From the NCBI GenBank assembly GCA_963710725.1, contig CAVQBJ010000002.1, positions 496,001 through 560,000 on the forward strand: a stretch of DNA of 64,000 nucleotides, in the 5' to 3' direction. A program made the translations under genes and the position numbers. This stretch comes from CAVQBJ01 sp963710725 (GTDB lineage: Bacteria; Actinomycetota; Thermoleophilia; Solirubrobacterales; Solirubrobacteraceae). The notes under the pieces were generated by a model. The model had not been told where the DNA came from. It ran no database searches and saw nothing but the letters and a program-made list of their open reading frames with translations. Position 1 is the first letter of the stretch; each line of letters opens with the position of its first letter. Positions 25,885 through 33,979 of this stretch are shown here, piece after piece.

Positions 25885-27206
25885 GCGTCCCCATTCTCGC
25901 GCAGCGCCCCGTCGCCTGCAGGCGGCGCCGCGCGCGCCTCCATCGACTCGGCGTGCAGGACGAAGCCCTCGGCGCGCGCCACGGGTGCTCCCGCGGCGGC
26001 GAGCTTGGCCGCAGCGGCGCCGATGTGGACCTCGGCCATGCGCCGGCGGAAGTGCCGGGGCGACAGCGAGGAGGCGAACCGTGCGGCACCGGTGGTCGGC
26101 AGCACGTGGTTGGAGCCGGCGACGTAATCGCCGAACGCCGTCGCGCTCGCGGAGCCGACGAAGACGCAGCCCGCGGTGGACACGAGCGGTGCGAGCGCCT
26201 CGGCCTCGGTGCCCATGAGCTGCAGATGCTCGGGCGCGAACGCGTTGGCCACGGCGATCGCCTCGCGTGCGTCGGGGACCGGCACGAGCGCACACGGCGC
26301 CGCCGGCAGGCCGGGGTGGTGCTCGGCGATGCCTCGCACCGCGGCCTCGAGGGCCTCGAGCTGGTCGAGCGAGGGGCTGAGCGCGCCGACGAGGCTGTCT
26401 TTACCGTGCTCGGCCTGCGCGAGCAGGTCCAGCGCCGCGAGCCGGACGTCGGCATCCGCTGCGAGCACGATGAGCAGGTCGCTCGGGCCGGCGAAGCCGT
26501 CGATGCCGACGACGTGCGAGACCTGGAGCTTGGCCTCCTGGACGTAGAGGTTTCCCGGGCCGACGATGACGTCCACGCAGTCGACCGTCTCGGTGCCATA
26601 GGCGAGCGCGGCGACGGCCTGCGCGCCGCCCATTCGGTACACGGTCTCGACGCCGCACAGTCGGCAGGCGCCGAGGATGGCCGGATCGATGTCGCCACCC
26701 GACCCCGGCGGGGCGCACACGGCGACGTCGATCACGCCGGCGGCGCGGGCGGTGACGACGCCCATCACGACGGTGCTCGGGTACGGAGCCCGGCCCCCCG
26801 GCACGTACACCGCGGCGGAAGCGACCGGCAGCTCGCGTACGGTGATGCGCTGACCCTGCGGGAGCATGACCGAGCGGTCCTCGCCGACGCCGAGCTGGGC
26901 GACCTCGGCCACGTTCGCGATCGCGACCTGCAGGCCGGCGATCACGTCGAGCGGCAGCGTCCGGATCGCCGCATCGAGCGCCTCGGGCGCGACGCGGAGC
27001 GCGAGCGGGTCGGCGCCGCCCGTGTCGAAGCGGCGCGCGTACTCGGTGACCGCCGGATCGCCGACCGTCCGCACGCGCTCGATGATCTCGGCCACGAGCG
27101 GGGCGACCGCGGCTCCGTCGGGGACGAGGCCGCGCAGGCGAGCGGCCACGCCGGTCGGCCCGTGGGCGTCGAAGTCGGCGCGCTCCAGGCGCTCGATGCG
27201 CAGCAC
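25881..27206 (-). CDS. hisD: Histidinol dehydrogenase
   Basis: Catalyses the last two oxidations to histidine, zinc- and NAD-dependent. YVPGGRAPYPSTVVMGV near 135, GGAQAVAALAYGT near 195, GPGNLYVQEAKLQV near 220, then GFAGPSDLLI and AEHGKDS cover the conserved core. GSNHVLPT follows near 385. The length is 441 aa. It starts one base after the hisG stop and overlaps hisB by 4 bp (ATGA), so these genes form one operon. Confidence 0.96.
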   Translation of the reverse strand: MLRIERLERADFDAHGPTGVAARLRGLVPDGAAVAPLVAEIIERVRTVGDPAVTEYARRFDTGGADPLALRVAPEALDAAIRTLPLDVIAGLQVAIANVAEVAQLGVGEDRSVMLPQGQRITVRELPVASAAVYVPGGRAPYPSTVVMGVVTARAAGVIDVAVCAPPGSGGDIDPAILGACRLCGVETVYRMGGAQAVAALAYGTETVDCVDVIVGPGNLYVQEAKLQVSHVVGIDGFAGPSDLLIVLAADADVRLAALDLLAQAEHGKDSLVGALSPSLDQLEALEAAVRGIAEHHPGLPAAPCALVPVPDAREAIAVANAFAPEHLQLMGTEAEALAPLVSTAGCVFVGSASATAFGDYVAGSNHVLPTTGAARFASSLSPRHFRRRMAEVHIGAAAAKLAAAGAPVARAEGFVLHAESMEARAAPPAGDGALRENGDA

Positions 27207-27881
27207 TCAGGCGGCCCCGGCGGTCTCGCGGGCGCGCAGGCGGGCGAGCAGGTCGTCGATCGCCGACGCCTTCAGCTTGTGGGCGACCGGATTCGCGATC
27301 AGGCGCGCCGTACAGACCTCGATCTCCTCGCGGATGACGAGGTTGTTCTCGCGCAGCGTCGTACCGGTGGCCGTCAGGTCGACGATCGCCTCGGCGAGAC
27401 CGGCGAGTGGGGCGAGCTCGACCGAGCCCTTGACCTCGACGATCTCGGCCTGACGCCCGGTCTCCTCGAGGTGGCGCGCCGCGATGTGCGGATACTTGGT
27501 GGCGACGCGCATCACGCCGAGGCGACGCAGCGCCTCGGCCGCCGGGTCGGGTCCGGCGATCGAGGCGAGCACCATGACGCAGCGACCGAAGCCGAGATCG
27601 AGCAGCTCGTATACCTGGCGGCCGCCCTCGTCGCGTGCGTAGCCGGACTGCTCGAGCAGCACGTCCTTGCCGGTGATCCCGAGATCGGCGGCGCCGGCCT
27701 CGACATAGGTCGGCACGTCCGAGGGGCGCATCGTGATGACGCCGATGTCCTCGAACAGCAGCTTGCGATCATTCGTGCGCAGCTCGGCGGTGTCGAGGCC
27801 GAGCTGCTCGAGCAGATCCGCCGTGCCGCTGAACAGCGCGCCGCGCGGGACGGCGATCGTCAGTCCGTTCGTGGGCCTCAC
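27207..27881 (-). CDS. hisG: ATP phosphoribosyltransferase, short form
   Basis: First step of histidine synthesis. At 224 aa this is the short HisG that lacks the C-terminal regulatory domain and needs HisZ. ITGKDVLLE and the PRPP-binding segment VDLTATGTTLRENNL near 165 are typical. The GTG start overlaps the hisZ stop (GTGA). Feedback control by histidine would act on the HisG-HisZ complex. Confidence 0.95.
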   Translation of the reverse strand: MRPTNGLTIAVPRGALFSGTADLLEQLGLDTAELRTNDRKLLFEDIGVITMRPSDVPTYVEAGAADLGITGKDVLLEQSGYARDEGGRQVYELLDLGFGRCVMVLASIAGPDPAAEALRRLGVMRVATKYPHIAARHLEETGRQAEIVEVKGSVELAPLAGLAEAIVDLTATGTTLRENNLVIREEIEVCTARLIANPVAHKLKASAIDDLLARLRARETAGAA

Positions 27882-28903
27882 TCGCCCACCCCCGCGGGTG
27901 CCTCGACGCGCTCGCCGGCCCGGGCCGCGCCGAGGGTCCCGCGCTCCTCGCCGGTGAGGGCGACGTGCAGCGCATCGACGCCGAGCGCGAAGCCGACGGC
28001 GGGCAGGCTCCGGCCGAAGCGCCCGATGAGGTCGTCGTAGCGCCCGCCGCCGCCGATCGGCCGCCCGAGCGCAGGGTCGTAGACCTCGAAGATCGCGCCG
28101 GTGTAATAGCCGATGTCGCGCACGAGGCCGAGGTCGAAGATGAGTCGCCGGGCCACGCCGGGCGGCACCTGACCGGCGACCCGTCGCAACCCGGTCAGGG
28201 CGGCGGCGATCGGCTCGTCGAGCCCATCGAGCACGTCCGCGCCGCCGCGCGTCTGCGGCACGCGAGCGAGCAGCTCGGCAGCGCCGGCGTCGAGGCCGAG
28301 GCCGGCGATCTGCTCCTCCAGGGCGACGAGGTCGCGCCGGCCCAACGTGTGCAGCAGGTCCTCGCGAGCCGCGGGCGGAACGCCGAGGCTGGCCATCACC
28401 GCCGGATACAGCGACGCGTCACCGATGCCGATGCGATAGTCGGCCAGCCCGGTCGCGTCGAGCGCGTCGACGAGGATCGTGAGCGCCTCGGCGGTGCCTT
28501 CCGGCGCCGGAGAGCCGACGAGCTCGATCCCGGCCTGCAGCAGCTCGCGCTGCTGTCCGCGCTGCGGGCGGACGGCGCGGTAGCAGTGGGCGAAGTAGCT
28601 GAAGCGCAGCGGCGGCTCGGCGTGTGGGTAGCGCGTGGCCACCACGCGGGCGATCGGGACGGTCATGTCCGAGCGCAGCACGAGCACCTCGCCGTTCTCG
28701 TCGAAGACGCGGTACGCGGGCCGGGCGTCGCGCATGTCCCCGCGGTCGAGCTCGGACTCGTACTCGAGGGCGGGCGTCACGACCTCGCCGTACCCGTGGC
28801 GCTCGAAGGAGGCGCGCATGGCATCGGTGATGTGGCGGAGCTCGCGGGTCTCGTCGGGCAGGACGTCGCGGGTGCCGCTGGGGATCGGGTGGATCATGAC
28901 CAC
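27878..28903 (-). CDS. hisZ: ATP phosphoribosyltransferase regulatory subunit HisZ
   Basis: A histidyl-tRNA-synthetase paralogue that has no aminoacylation role and acts as the regulatory partner of short HisG. N-terminal PIPSGTRDVLPDETREL, LRSDMTVPIARVVATRYP near 76 and RFSYFAHCYRAVRPQRGQQREL are class II synthetase-like motifs. The anticodon-binding domain is missing (341 aa in total). Placement directly before hisG decides between HisZ and a true HisS. Two ATG codons at 28903 and 28897 are both possible starts. Confidence 0.92.
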   Translation of the reverse strand: MVMIHPIPSGTRDVLPDETRELRHITDAMRASFERHGYGEVVTPALEYESELDRGDMRDARPAYRVFDENGEVLVLRSDMTVPIARVVATRYPHAEPPLRFSYFAHCYRAVRPQRGQQRELLQAGIELVGSPAPEGTAEALTILVDALDATGLADYRIGIGDASLYPAVMASLGVPPAAREDLLHTLGRRDLVALEEQIAGLGLDAGAAELLARVPQTRGGADVLDGLDEPIAAALTGLRRVAGQVPPGVARRLIFDLGLVRDIGYYTGAIFEVYDPALGRPIGGGGRYDDLIGRFGRSLPAVGFALGVDALHVALTGEERGTLGAARAGERVEAPAGVGE

Positions 28904-28948
28904 ATGATCGCGTGCCGGCCGTCGCGGCGACGCGACGTCAGGGCACGT

Positions 28949-30253
28949 CTAGGCGTGAACGGGCTCGGTGGCGACGCGCTCGATGTGAGCGCCGAGCTCG
29001 CGCAGGCGCTCATCGATACGCTCGTAGCCGCGGTCGATCTGGCGGATGTTGCCGATCTCGCTGCGGCCGTCGGCGCCGAGCGCCGCGAGCAGCATCGCCA
29101 TGCCCGCGCGGATATCGGGCGACTCCAGGCGCTCGCCGCGCAGACGACGCGGCCCATTGACGATCACGCGATGGGGATCGCACTGCAGGATGTTGGCGCC
29201 CATCGAGTTCAGCTTGTCGATGAACACGAGGCGGTTCTCGAACATCCACTCGTGTACGAGGATCGAGCCCTCCGCCTGGGTGGCGAGCGCCACGGCGATC
29301 GATGTGAGATCGGCGGGGAAGGCCGGCCACGGGCCGTCCTGGATCTTGCCCGTGTAGTCGCCGACATCGGACTCGACGACGAGCTTCTGGGCGCCGGGCA
29401 CGAACACGTCGTTGCCCTGGATCTCGCTGCGCAGGCCGAGCCGCTCGAAGGCGAGCCGGATCATCCGCAGATCGCCGGGCACGGTGTCGCGGATGCGCAA
29501 CTCACCGCCGGTGATCCCGGCGAGCGCCATGAAGCTGCCGATCTCGATGTGGTCCGGGCCGAGGCGGTGCTCGCAACCGTGCAGCGTGGCGGCGCCGTTG
29601 ATCGTGAGCAGGTTCGAGCCGATGCCCTGGATGTCGGCGCCCATCTTCACGAGCATGCGAGCGAGGTCCTGGACATGCGGCTCGCAGGCGGCATTGCCGA
29701 TCACCGTCGTCCCGGGAATGAGTGCGGCCGCCATCAGCGCGTTCTCGGTGCCCATCACCGACGGCTCGTCCATGAACACGTCGCTGCCCGGGCGCAGGCC
29801 CTGCGCCGCCGACAGGACGATGTCGCGCTCGCAGTCGACCTCCGCGCCCATGTTGCGGAAGGCGTCGACGTGCGGGTCGAGTCGGCGCCGGCCGATGACG
29901 TCGCCGCCGGGCGGCGGCATCACCGCGCGCCCGAAGCGCGCGAGCAGCGGACCGGCGAGCAGGAACGAAGCCCGGATGCGCTCGGCCAGGTCGCGGTCGA
30001 TGGTCGCGTCCTCGCGCACGGCGGCGGCGCACAGGACGACCTCGTTGGTCGCCCGCCAGCGCACGGACACCCCGAGCTGCTCGAGGATCCACACCATCGC
30101 CTCGACGTCGCGGATGCGCGGCACGTTGCGCACCACGACCTCGTCCTCGGTGAGGACGCTCGCAGCGAGGATCGGCAGCGCACCGTTCTTGTTCCCGGCC
30201 GGGGTAACCGTGCCGGAGAGCGGGACACCACCCTCGATCACGAACTTTTGCAT
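28949..30253 (-). CDS. murA: UDP-N-acetylglucosamine 1-carboxyvinyltransferase with Asp at the usual Cys position
   Basis: First committed step of peptidoglycan synthesis: PEP is added to UDP-GlcNAc. N-terminal GNKNGALPILAASVLT and the EPSP-synthase fold pattern support the assignment (434 aa). In the active-site loop the usual GGCAIGARPVDLH reads GGDVIGRRRLDPH, so the Cys that fosfomycin alkylates is Asp at about residue 118. The same exchange is known in mycobacterial MurA and gives intrinsic fosfomycin resistance. The ATG at 30253 fits the family start. It is the first gene before hisZ, 45 bp apart. Confidence 0.92.
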   Translation of the reverse strand: MQKFVIEGGVPLSGTVTPAGNKNGALPILAASVLTEDEVVVRNVPRIRDVEAMVWILEQLGVSVRWRATNEVVLCAAAVREDATIDRDLAERIRASFLLAGPLLARFGRAVMPPPGGDVIGRRRLDPHVDAFRNMGAEVDCERDIVLSAAQGLRPGSDVFMDEPSVMGTENALMAAALIPGTTVIGNAACEPHVQDLARMLVKMGADIQGIGSNLLTINGAATLHGCEHRLGPDHIEIGSFMALAGITGGELRIRDTVPGDLRMIRLAFERLGLRSEIQGNDVFVPGAQKLVVESDVGDYTGKIQDGPWPAFPADLTSIAVALATQAEGSILVHEWMFENRLVFIDKLNSMGANILQCDPHRVIVNGPRRLRGERLESPDIRAGMAMLLAALGADGRSEIGNIRQIDRGYERIDERLRELGAHIERVATEPVHA

Positions 30254-30373
30254 GAGCGGTCGTCGGGCGCGACGCGTATGTCGAGAGACAGCGGTGCGGC
30301 GCCTGGCAAGGGTAACAGCCATTTGCAGGCAATCAGTTCGAGCGCGGCCGCCCAACCCCTTTTCGGTCTGGAC

Positions 30374-30411
30374 GGACGTCCGAGCGGCGGTCGGACGTCC
30401 AGCGATATCGT
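30374..30411 (+). promoter_or_regulatory. Promoter of the dehydrogenase gene with two GGACGTCC palindromes
   Basis: TATCGT (30406-30411) ends 6 nt before the ATG, implying a leaderless transcript. Two copies of the 8-bp palindrome GGACGTCC (30374-30381 and 30393-30400) lie 19 bp apart start to start, across the -35 zone, inside a wider CTGGAC...GTCCAG inverted repeat. This looks like a paired operator site. The binding protein is unknown. Confidence 0.45.
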
Positions 30412-30417
30412 CCCGCC

Positions 30418-31524
30418 ATGTCCGAGACGCTGACGATCGTGGTGCTCGCGGGCGACGAGACCGGGCAGGAACTGCTCGAGCAGTCGCTGCGGGTGCTCGA
30501 GCCCGCGGTGATCGGCCTGGAGCTGGTGCTCGAGCACTTCGACTGCTCGCTCGAGCACCGCCGCGCCACGCAGAACGCCGTCGTGCACGAGGCGGCCGCG
30601 GCCATGCGCGAGGCCGGCTACGGGCTGAAGGCCGCGACCGTGACGCCCGAGGGCAAGGATGACGTCGGATCGCCCAACCGGATCCTGCGCGAGGACGTCG
30701 ACGGCACCGTGATCATCCGCACGGGCCGCCGCATTCCCGGCATCACTCCGATCGCCGGGGTGCACTACCCGATCTCGATCGTGCGCATGGCGGTCGGCGA
30801 TGCCTACGGGGCGCAGCAGTGGCGCGAGGGCGAGCCGGGCAGCGACGAGGAGGTCGCGTTGCGCACCGAGCGCATCACGCGCGCCACGTGCCGCGGCGTG
30901 GCCGAATACGCGTTCCGCACCGCCGAGGCCAACCGCGGGCGCGTGTATGGCGGCCCGAAGTGGACCGTCTCGCCGGTGTACGAGGGCATGCTCAAGGAGG
31001 AGATGGACGCCGCTGCAGCCCGCCACCCGGGCGTCGACTACCGCCCCGTGCTCATCGATGCGACGTACGCCGGCCTCATCTCGGGTGCGACCGACGCGCC
31101 GCTCGCCATCCCGGCGCTCAACCGCGACGGCGACTGCCTCTCCGATCTCGTGATGCCCATGTTCGGGTCGATCGCCGGCGCCGAGTCCCTGCTGCTCGCC
31201 TTCGACGACGAGTACGAGACGACCGTGGCCATGGCCGAGGCGCCGCACGGCACCGCGCCCGCGCTGCAGGGCAAGGACATCGCCAACCCGATGGCCATGA
31301 TCCTCTCCTGCGGCGCGATCCTCGCGCAGGCCGCGCAGCGCGGCGTTCGCGAGGCCCAGCCCGCCTCACGGGCGATCTACGAGGCGATGCTCGAGGCCAC
31401 CGCCGCCGGGATCCGCACGCCCGACCTCGGCGGGCACCACTCCACGACCGAGGTCACCGACGAGGTGATCGCGCGCATCCGCGGCAAGCTCGAGGTCTGG
31501 GACGCGCTCGGAACCGCCTTGTGA
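30418..31524 (+). CDS. Isocitrate/isopropylmalate dehydrogenase family protein
   Basis: A 368-aa metal-dependent decarboxylating dehydrogenase. Family features: AGDETGQELLEQSLRVL at the N-terminus, SPNRILREDVDGTVIIRT near 82, the catalytic Tyr region VSPVYEGMLKEEM near 185, IDATYAG, and the nucleotide-site region EAPHGTAPALQGKDIANPMAMILS near 280. The SPNRIL element looks like the isocitrate-binding loop of NADP-IDH rather than of LeuB, and a clear LeuB exists at 49656. Most likely an isocitrate dehydrogenase; the substrate is not proven. Divergent from murA. Confidence 0.8.
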   Translation: MSETLTIVVLAGDETGQELLEQSLRVLEPAVIGLELVLEHFDCSLEHRRATQNAVVHEAAAAMREAGYGLKAATVTPEGKDDVGSPNRILREDVDGTVIIRTGRRIPGITPIAGVHYPISIVRMAVGDAYGAQQWREGEPGSDEEVALRTERITRATCRGVAEYAFRTAEANRGRVYGGPKWTVSPVYEGMLKEEMDAAAARHPGVDYRPVLIDATYAGLISGATDAPLAIPALNRDGDCLSDLVMPMFGSIAGAESLLLAFDDEYETTVAMAEAPHGTAPALQGKDIANPMAMILSCGAILAQAAQRGVREAQPASRAIYEAMLEATAAGIRTPDLGGHHSTTEVTDEVIARIRGKLEVWDALGTAL

Positions 31525-31664
31525 GCGTCCCGTCGCCGGCGGCCGTCGTGCAAGCCGCGTTGCACCCAGCGGGTGCGGATTTCGCTCTCCAGAGCCGATC
31601 CCTCCACCCGCTGCCCGTCGAACGCGCGTTCCCATGCAGTCCGTCCGACGCGCGGCGTAGCTTA

Positions 31665-31678
31665 CGAACACATGTTCT
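31665..31678 (+). promoter_or_regulatory. LexA (SOS)-type box over a start codon
   Basis: CGAACACATGTTCT matches the Gram-positive SOS consensus CGAAC-N4-GTTYC/G at all but the last base. A TAGCTT that could be a -10 lies just upstream (31658-31663). The ATG of the small ORF at 31672 falls inside the box, so LexA would block a leaderless start directly. Confidence 0.55.
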
Positions 31679-32019
31679 GTTGTGGGCCAGCCACCAACCG
31701 CGATGATCGCCTGCCGGGACTGCGCGACCGTGCCGCGACCGCTCTGCGCCTGCTCGGCGCGTTTCTGACGCTCGAGGAGGAATACGACGTCGACTGGGAC
31801 TTTCCCTCCGCGCCGCCTGGTCGCGATGCCGCTGACGAGCATCCCCGGCGCGCCGAGGCACGCCGAGCACGCGAGGAGGCGCATCGCCGTCCGTTGCCGT
31901 CGCCTCGGGCCGCTCGGCGACCGGGCGTGCCGCCCGCGACCGTCGTTCCCTGCCTCTCCCCCCTTCCGCCGCGCGCTCGCGCGGCCACGGGCCCCGACGG
32001 CGCGCCGACCGAGCGCTGA
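31672..32019 (+). CDS. Small unknown protein, candidate SOS-regulated
   Basis: A 115-aa reading frame with no recognised family. It begins MFCCGPATNRDD and continues with RLLGAFLTLEEEYDVDWDF, which reads like a folded, amphipathic helix followed by an acidic patch. A charged Arg/Glu helix and a Pro/Ala/Arg-rich end come after that. G/C at third positions is strong over the first 70 or so codons, weaker in the tail. A TANNNT box 8 nt upstream and the LexA-type box support real expression. The opposite strand is also open here, so the call stays tentative. Confidence 0.4.
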   Translation: MFCCGPATNRDDRLPGLRDRAATALRLLGAFLTLEEEYDVDWDFPSAPPGRDAADEHPRRAEARRAREEAHRRPLPSPRAARRPGVPPATVVPCLSPLPPRARAATGPDGAPTER

Positions 32020-32063
32020 GCCCGGCCGGGCGACGCAGGCCGAGCGCAAGCGCACAACGACGA

Positions 32064-32090
32064 CGAGCCGCCCCGGCTGGGGGCGGCTCG
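32064..32090 (-). terminator. rRNA operon terminator hairpin
   Basis: A 10-bp stem (CGAGCCGCCC / GGGCGGCTCG) lies about 15 nt past the 5S 3' end on the minus strand and is followed by GTCGTCGTTGT. It is a plausible end for the rrn transcript, though the T-run is poor. Confidence 0.6.
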
Positions 32091-32105
32091 TTCGTGCTGA
32101 AGAAA

Positions 32106-32220
<115 letters not shown>

Positions 32221-32288
32221 AAAGGGCGAGAGACCGGCCCCCCGGGGTCCTTCAAAACTACACAGCGCCACACGGGTATCACAAAAAA
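32221..32288 (-). other. 23S-5S spacer holding the 3' half of the 23S processing stem
   Basis: The segment 32246-32282 (GGTCC..CAAAACT.CACAG..CCAC and ACGGGTATCAC) is complementary to 36039-36049 and 36081-36108 in the 16S-23S spacer. Together they would form the long stem that brackets 23S rRNA for RNase III-type processing. Confidence 0.7.
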
Positions 32289-32420
32289 TCCGTCAAGCCC
32301 TCGAGCCATTAGTACCGGTCTCCTTCACGCGTCACCGCGCTTCCAGATCCGGCCTATCAACCTGGTGGTCTACCAGGGCTCTTACTCCCTCTAGGGGATG
32401 GGAGAACTCATCTTGAGGCC

Positions 32421-32453
<33 letters not shown>

Positions 32454-32572
32454 GATCCACACGTAGCTAACCTGCGATGCCCTTGGCAGGACAACAGATA
32501 CACCAGAGGTGCGTTCATCCCGGTCCTCTCGTACTAGGGACAAATCCTCGCAATTCTCCAACGCCCACGGCA

Positions 32573-32655
<83 letters not shown>

Positions 32656-32659
32656 ACTC

Positions 32660-32701
<42 letters not shown>

Positions 32702-32727
32702 GGCCGTCGATGTGGACTCTTGGGCCC

Positions 32728-32770
<43 letters not shown>

Positions 32771-32925
32771 CGGCACTTCCACTTGCTACCGCCGGATCAC
32801 TAAGACCTGCTTTCGCACCTGCTCGACTTGTCAGTCTCGCAGTCAAGCTCCCTTGCTACCTTTGCGCTCTACGCACGATTTCCAACCGTGCTGAGGGAAC
32901 CTTTGTGCGCCTCCGTTACATTTTG

Positions 32926-32958
<33 letters not shown>

Positions 32959-33212
32959 GAACTGTCCAGCACCCGGATTCACGGCGTGCTGTTAGAAGTC
33001 CAATACACCAAGGGTGGTATCTCAAGGTTGGCTCCACGCCAGCCGCAGCCAGCGCTTCAAAGCCTCCCACCTATCCTGAGCGAAATGCATCGAACCCCAA
33101 TACCAAGTTGTAGTAAAGGTTCACGGGGTCTTTCCGTCTAGCCGCGGGTACTCGGCATCTTCACCGAGACTGCAATTTCACCGAGCCCCTCGTTGAGACA
33201 GTGCTGAAGTCG

Positions 33213-33273
<61 letters not shown>

Positions 33274-33979
33274 CATTGTTGTTACTACCTCGACGTAAAA
33301 GTCGAGGCGGCCGGCGCATTTCTGGCCGGCTCTCACGGTCGCCCGTGAGATCGGACTATCTCATCTCGTCGCCGCTCTACAGCGATGAGCTCGGCGTATA
33401 GTCTCTGAGGATTCCGTGCATCCGATGGCGTCTCTTTCCGCCGCGGTTCATCCGTTCCGGAGAGCTAGAACCTTGGCGTAGTCGGCGTCGCTCATTCTCC
33501 CGCGCTCGAGCAGCGCAACCGCGCTCCTCCAACGCTCGAAGTCATGACGCTTCCACCCGACGAGCGGGAACCGTACGAAGAACGGGACAACCGAATTGGC
33601 CAGGTCCGAGAGGCGATTGACCTCCCAGTACCAGCCACCGTTGCCCGCGCGCCTCATGGTCCCGACGCCAAGCGTCTCACGGAACAGGTCGAGCGGCGCC
33701 CGATCCTGCTGCGAGACGTTGAAAGCGGCTGAGATCCGGAAGCCCCTAGGCCGGTCACGACACTCGCGACAGACCAGCATGAAGCTTCCCTCGCCCAGCG
33801 CAAAGCCAGACAAAAACGCGCCACGCGAGGCCTCAATGGCCTCGATACACGGCCTTTCCTGCTGATTGTCCGCACCCGGCACATTGTCACGGTATCGCCC
33901 GCTTAGGACAATACTCGTAGTGCGGGATACTCGGATGTTCCAGCATATAGCCGAGTTTTATAACTACCTCGGTCAGCTG
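33274..33979 (-). mobile_element. Group I intron in 23S rRNA (position equivalent to E. coli 1917)
   Basis: The 706-nt element splits helix 69 after GCCGTAACTAT, so the 5' exon ends in U and the intron ends in G, as the group I rules require. The internal guide GTAGTTA (33961-33967) pairs with exon TAACTAT with U.G at the splice site (P1). A P2 hairpin (ACTCGG / CCGAGT) follows. The Q-like segment AATCAGCAGGAAA and the R segment CAGAGACTATACG are visible. P7 is GACTAT (33398-33403) with ATAGTC (33354-33359). P9 is TCTCACGG-GCGA-CCGTGAGA (33331-33350), with a GNRA loop, followed by two more hairpins (33309-33330 and 33288-33307). The same site is used by known L1917 introns of Thermotoga and Coxiella. 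Confidence 0.95.
33448..33882 (-). CDS. LAGLIDADG homing endonuclease, single-motif
   Basis: A 144-aa protein encoded inside the intron. One LAGLIDADG helix is seen as FLSGFALGEGSFML (residues about 23-36). It is followed by the typical fold pattern FNVSQQDRAPLDLFRETLGVG, YWEVNRLSDLANSVVPFFVRFPL and a final DFERWRSAVALL. A single motif implies a homodimer like I-CreI. GTG at 33882 is the upstream start; it overlaps the ribozyme Q segment, whose sequence also encodes NQQER. The stop lies just before the R element, so the ORF fills the P6 loop region. It should cut intronless 23S alleles near the insertion site. Confidence 0.88.
   Translation of the reverse strand: MPGADNQQERPCIEAIEASRGAFLSGFALGEGSFMLVCRECRDRPRGFRISAAFNVSQQDRAPLDLFRETLGVGTMRRAGNGGWYWEVNRLSDLANSVVPFFVRFPLVGWKRHDFERWRSAVALLERGRMSDADYAKVLALRNG

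Noticed and set aside
24661..30433. Long plus-strand reading frames (up to 800 codons) opposite the his and murA genes
   Set aside because: They are mirror frames of GC-rich genes: composition is Arg/Gly/Asp/His-rich with no motifs, while the minus strand has complete known enzymes.
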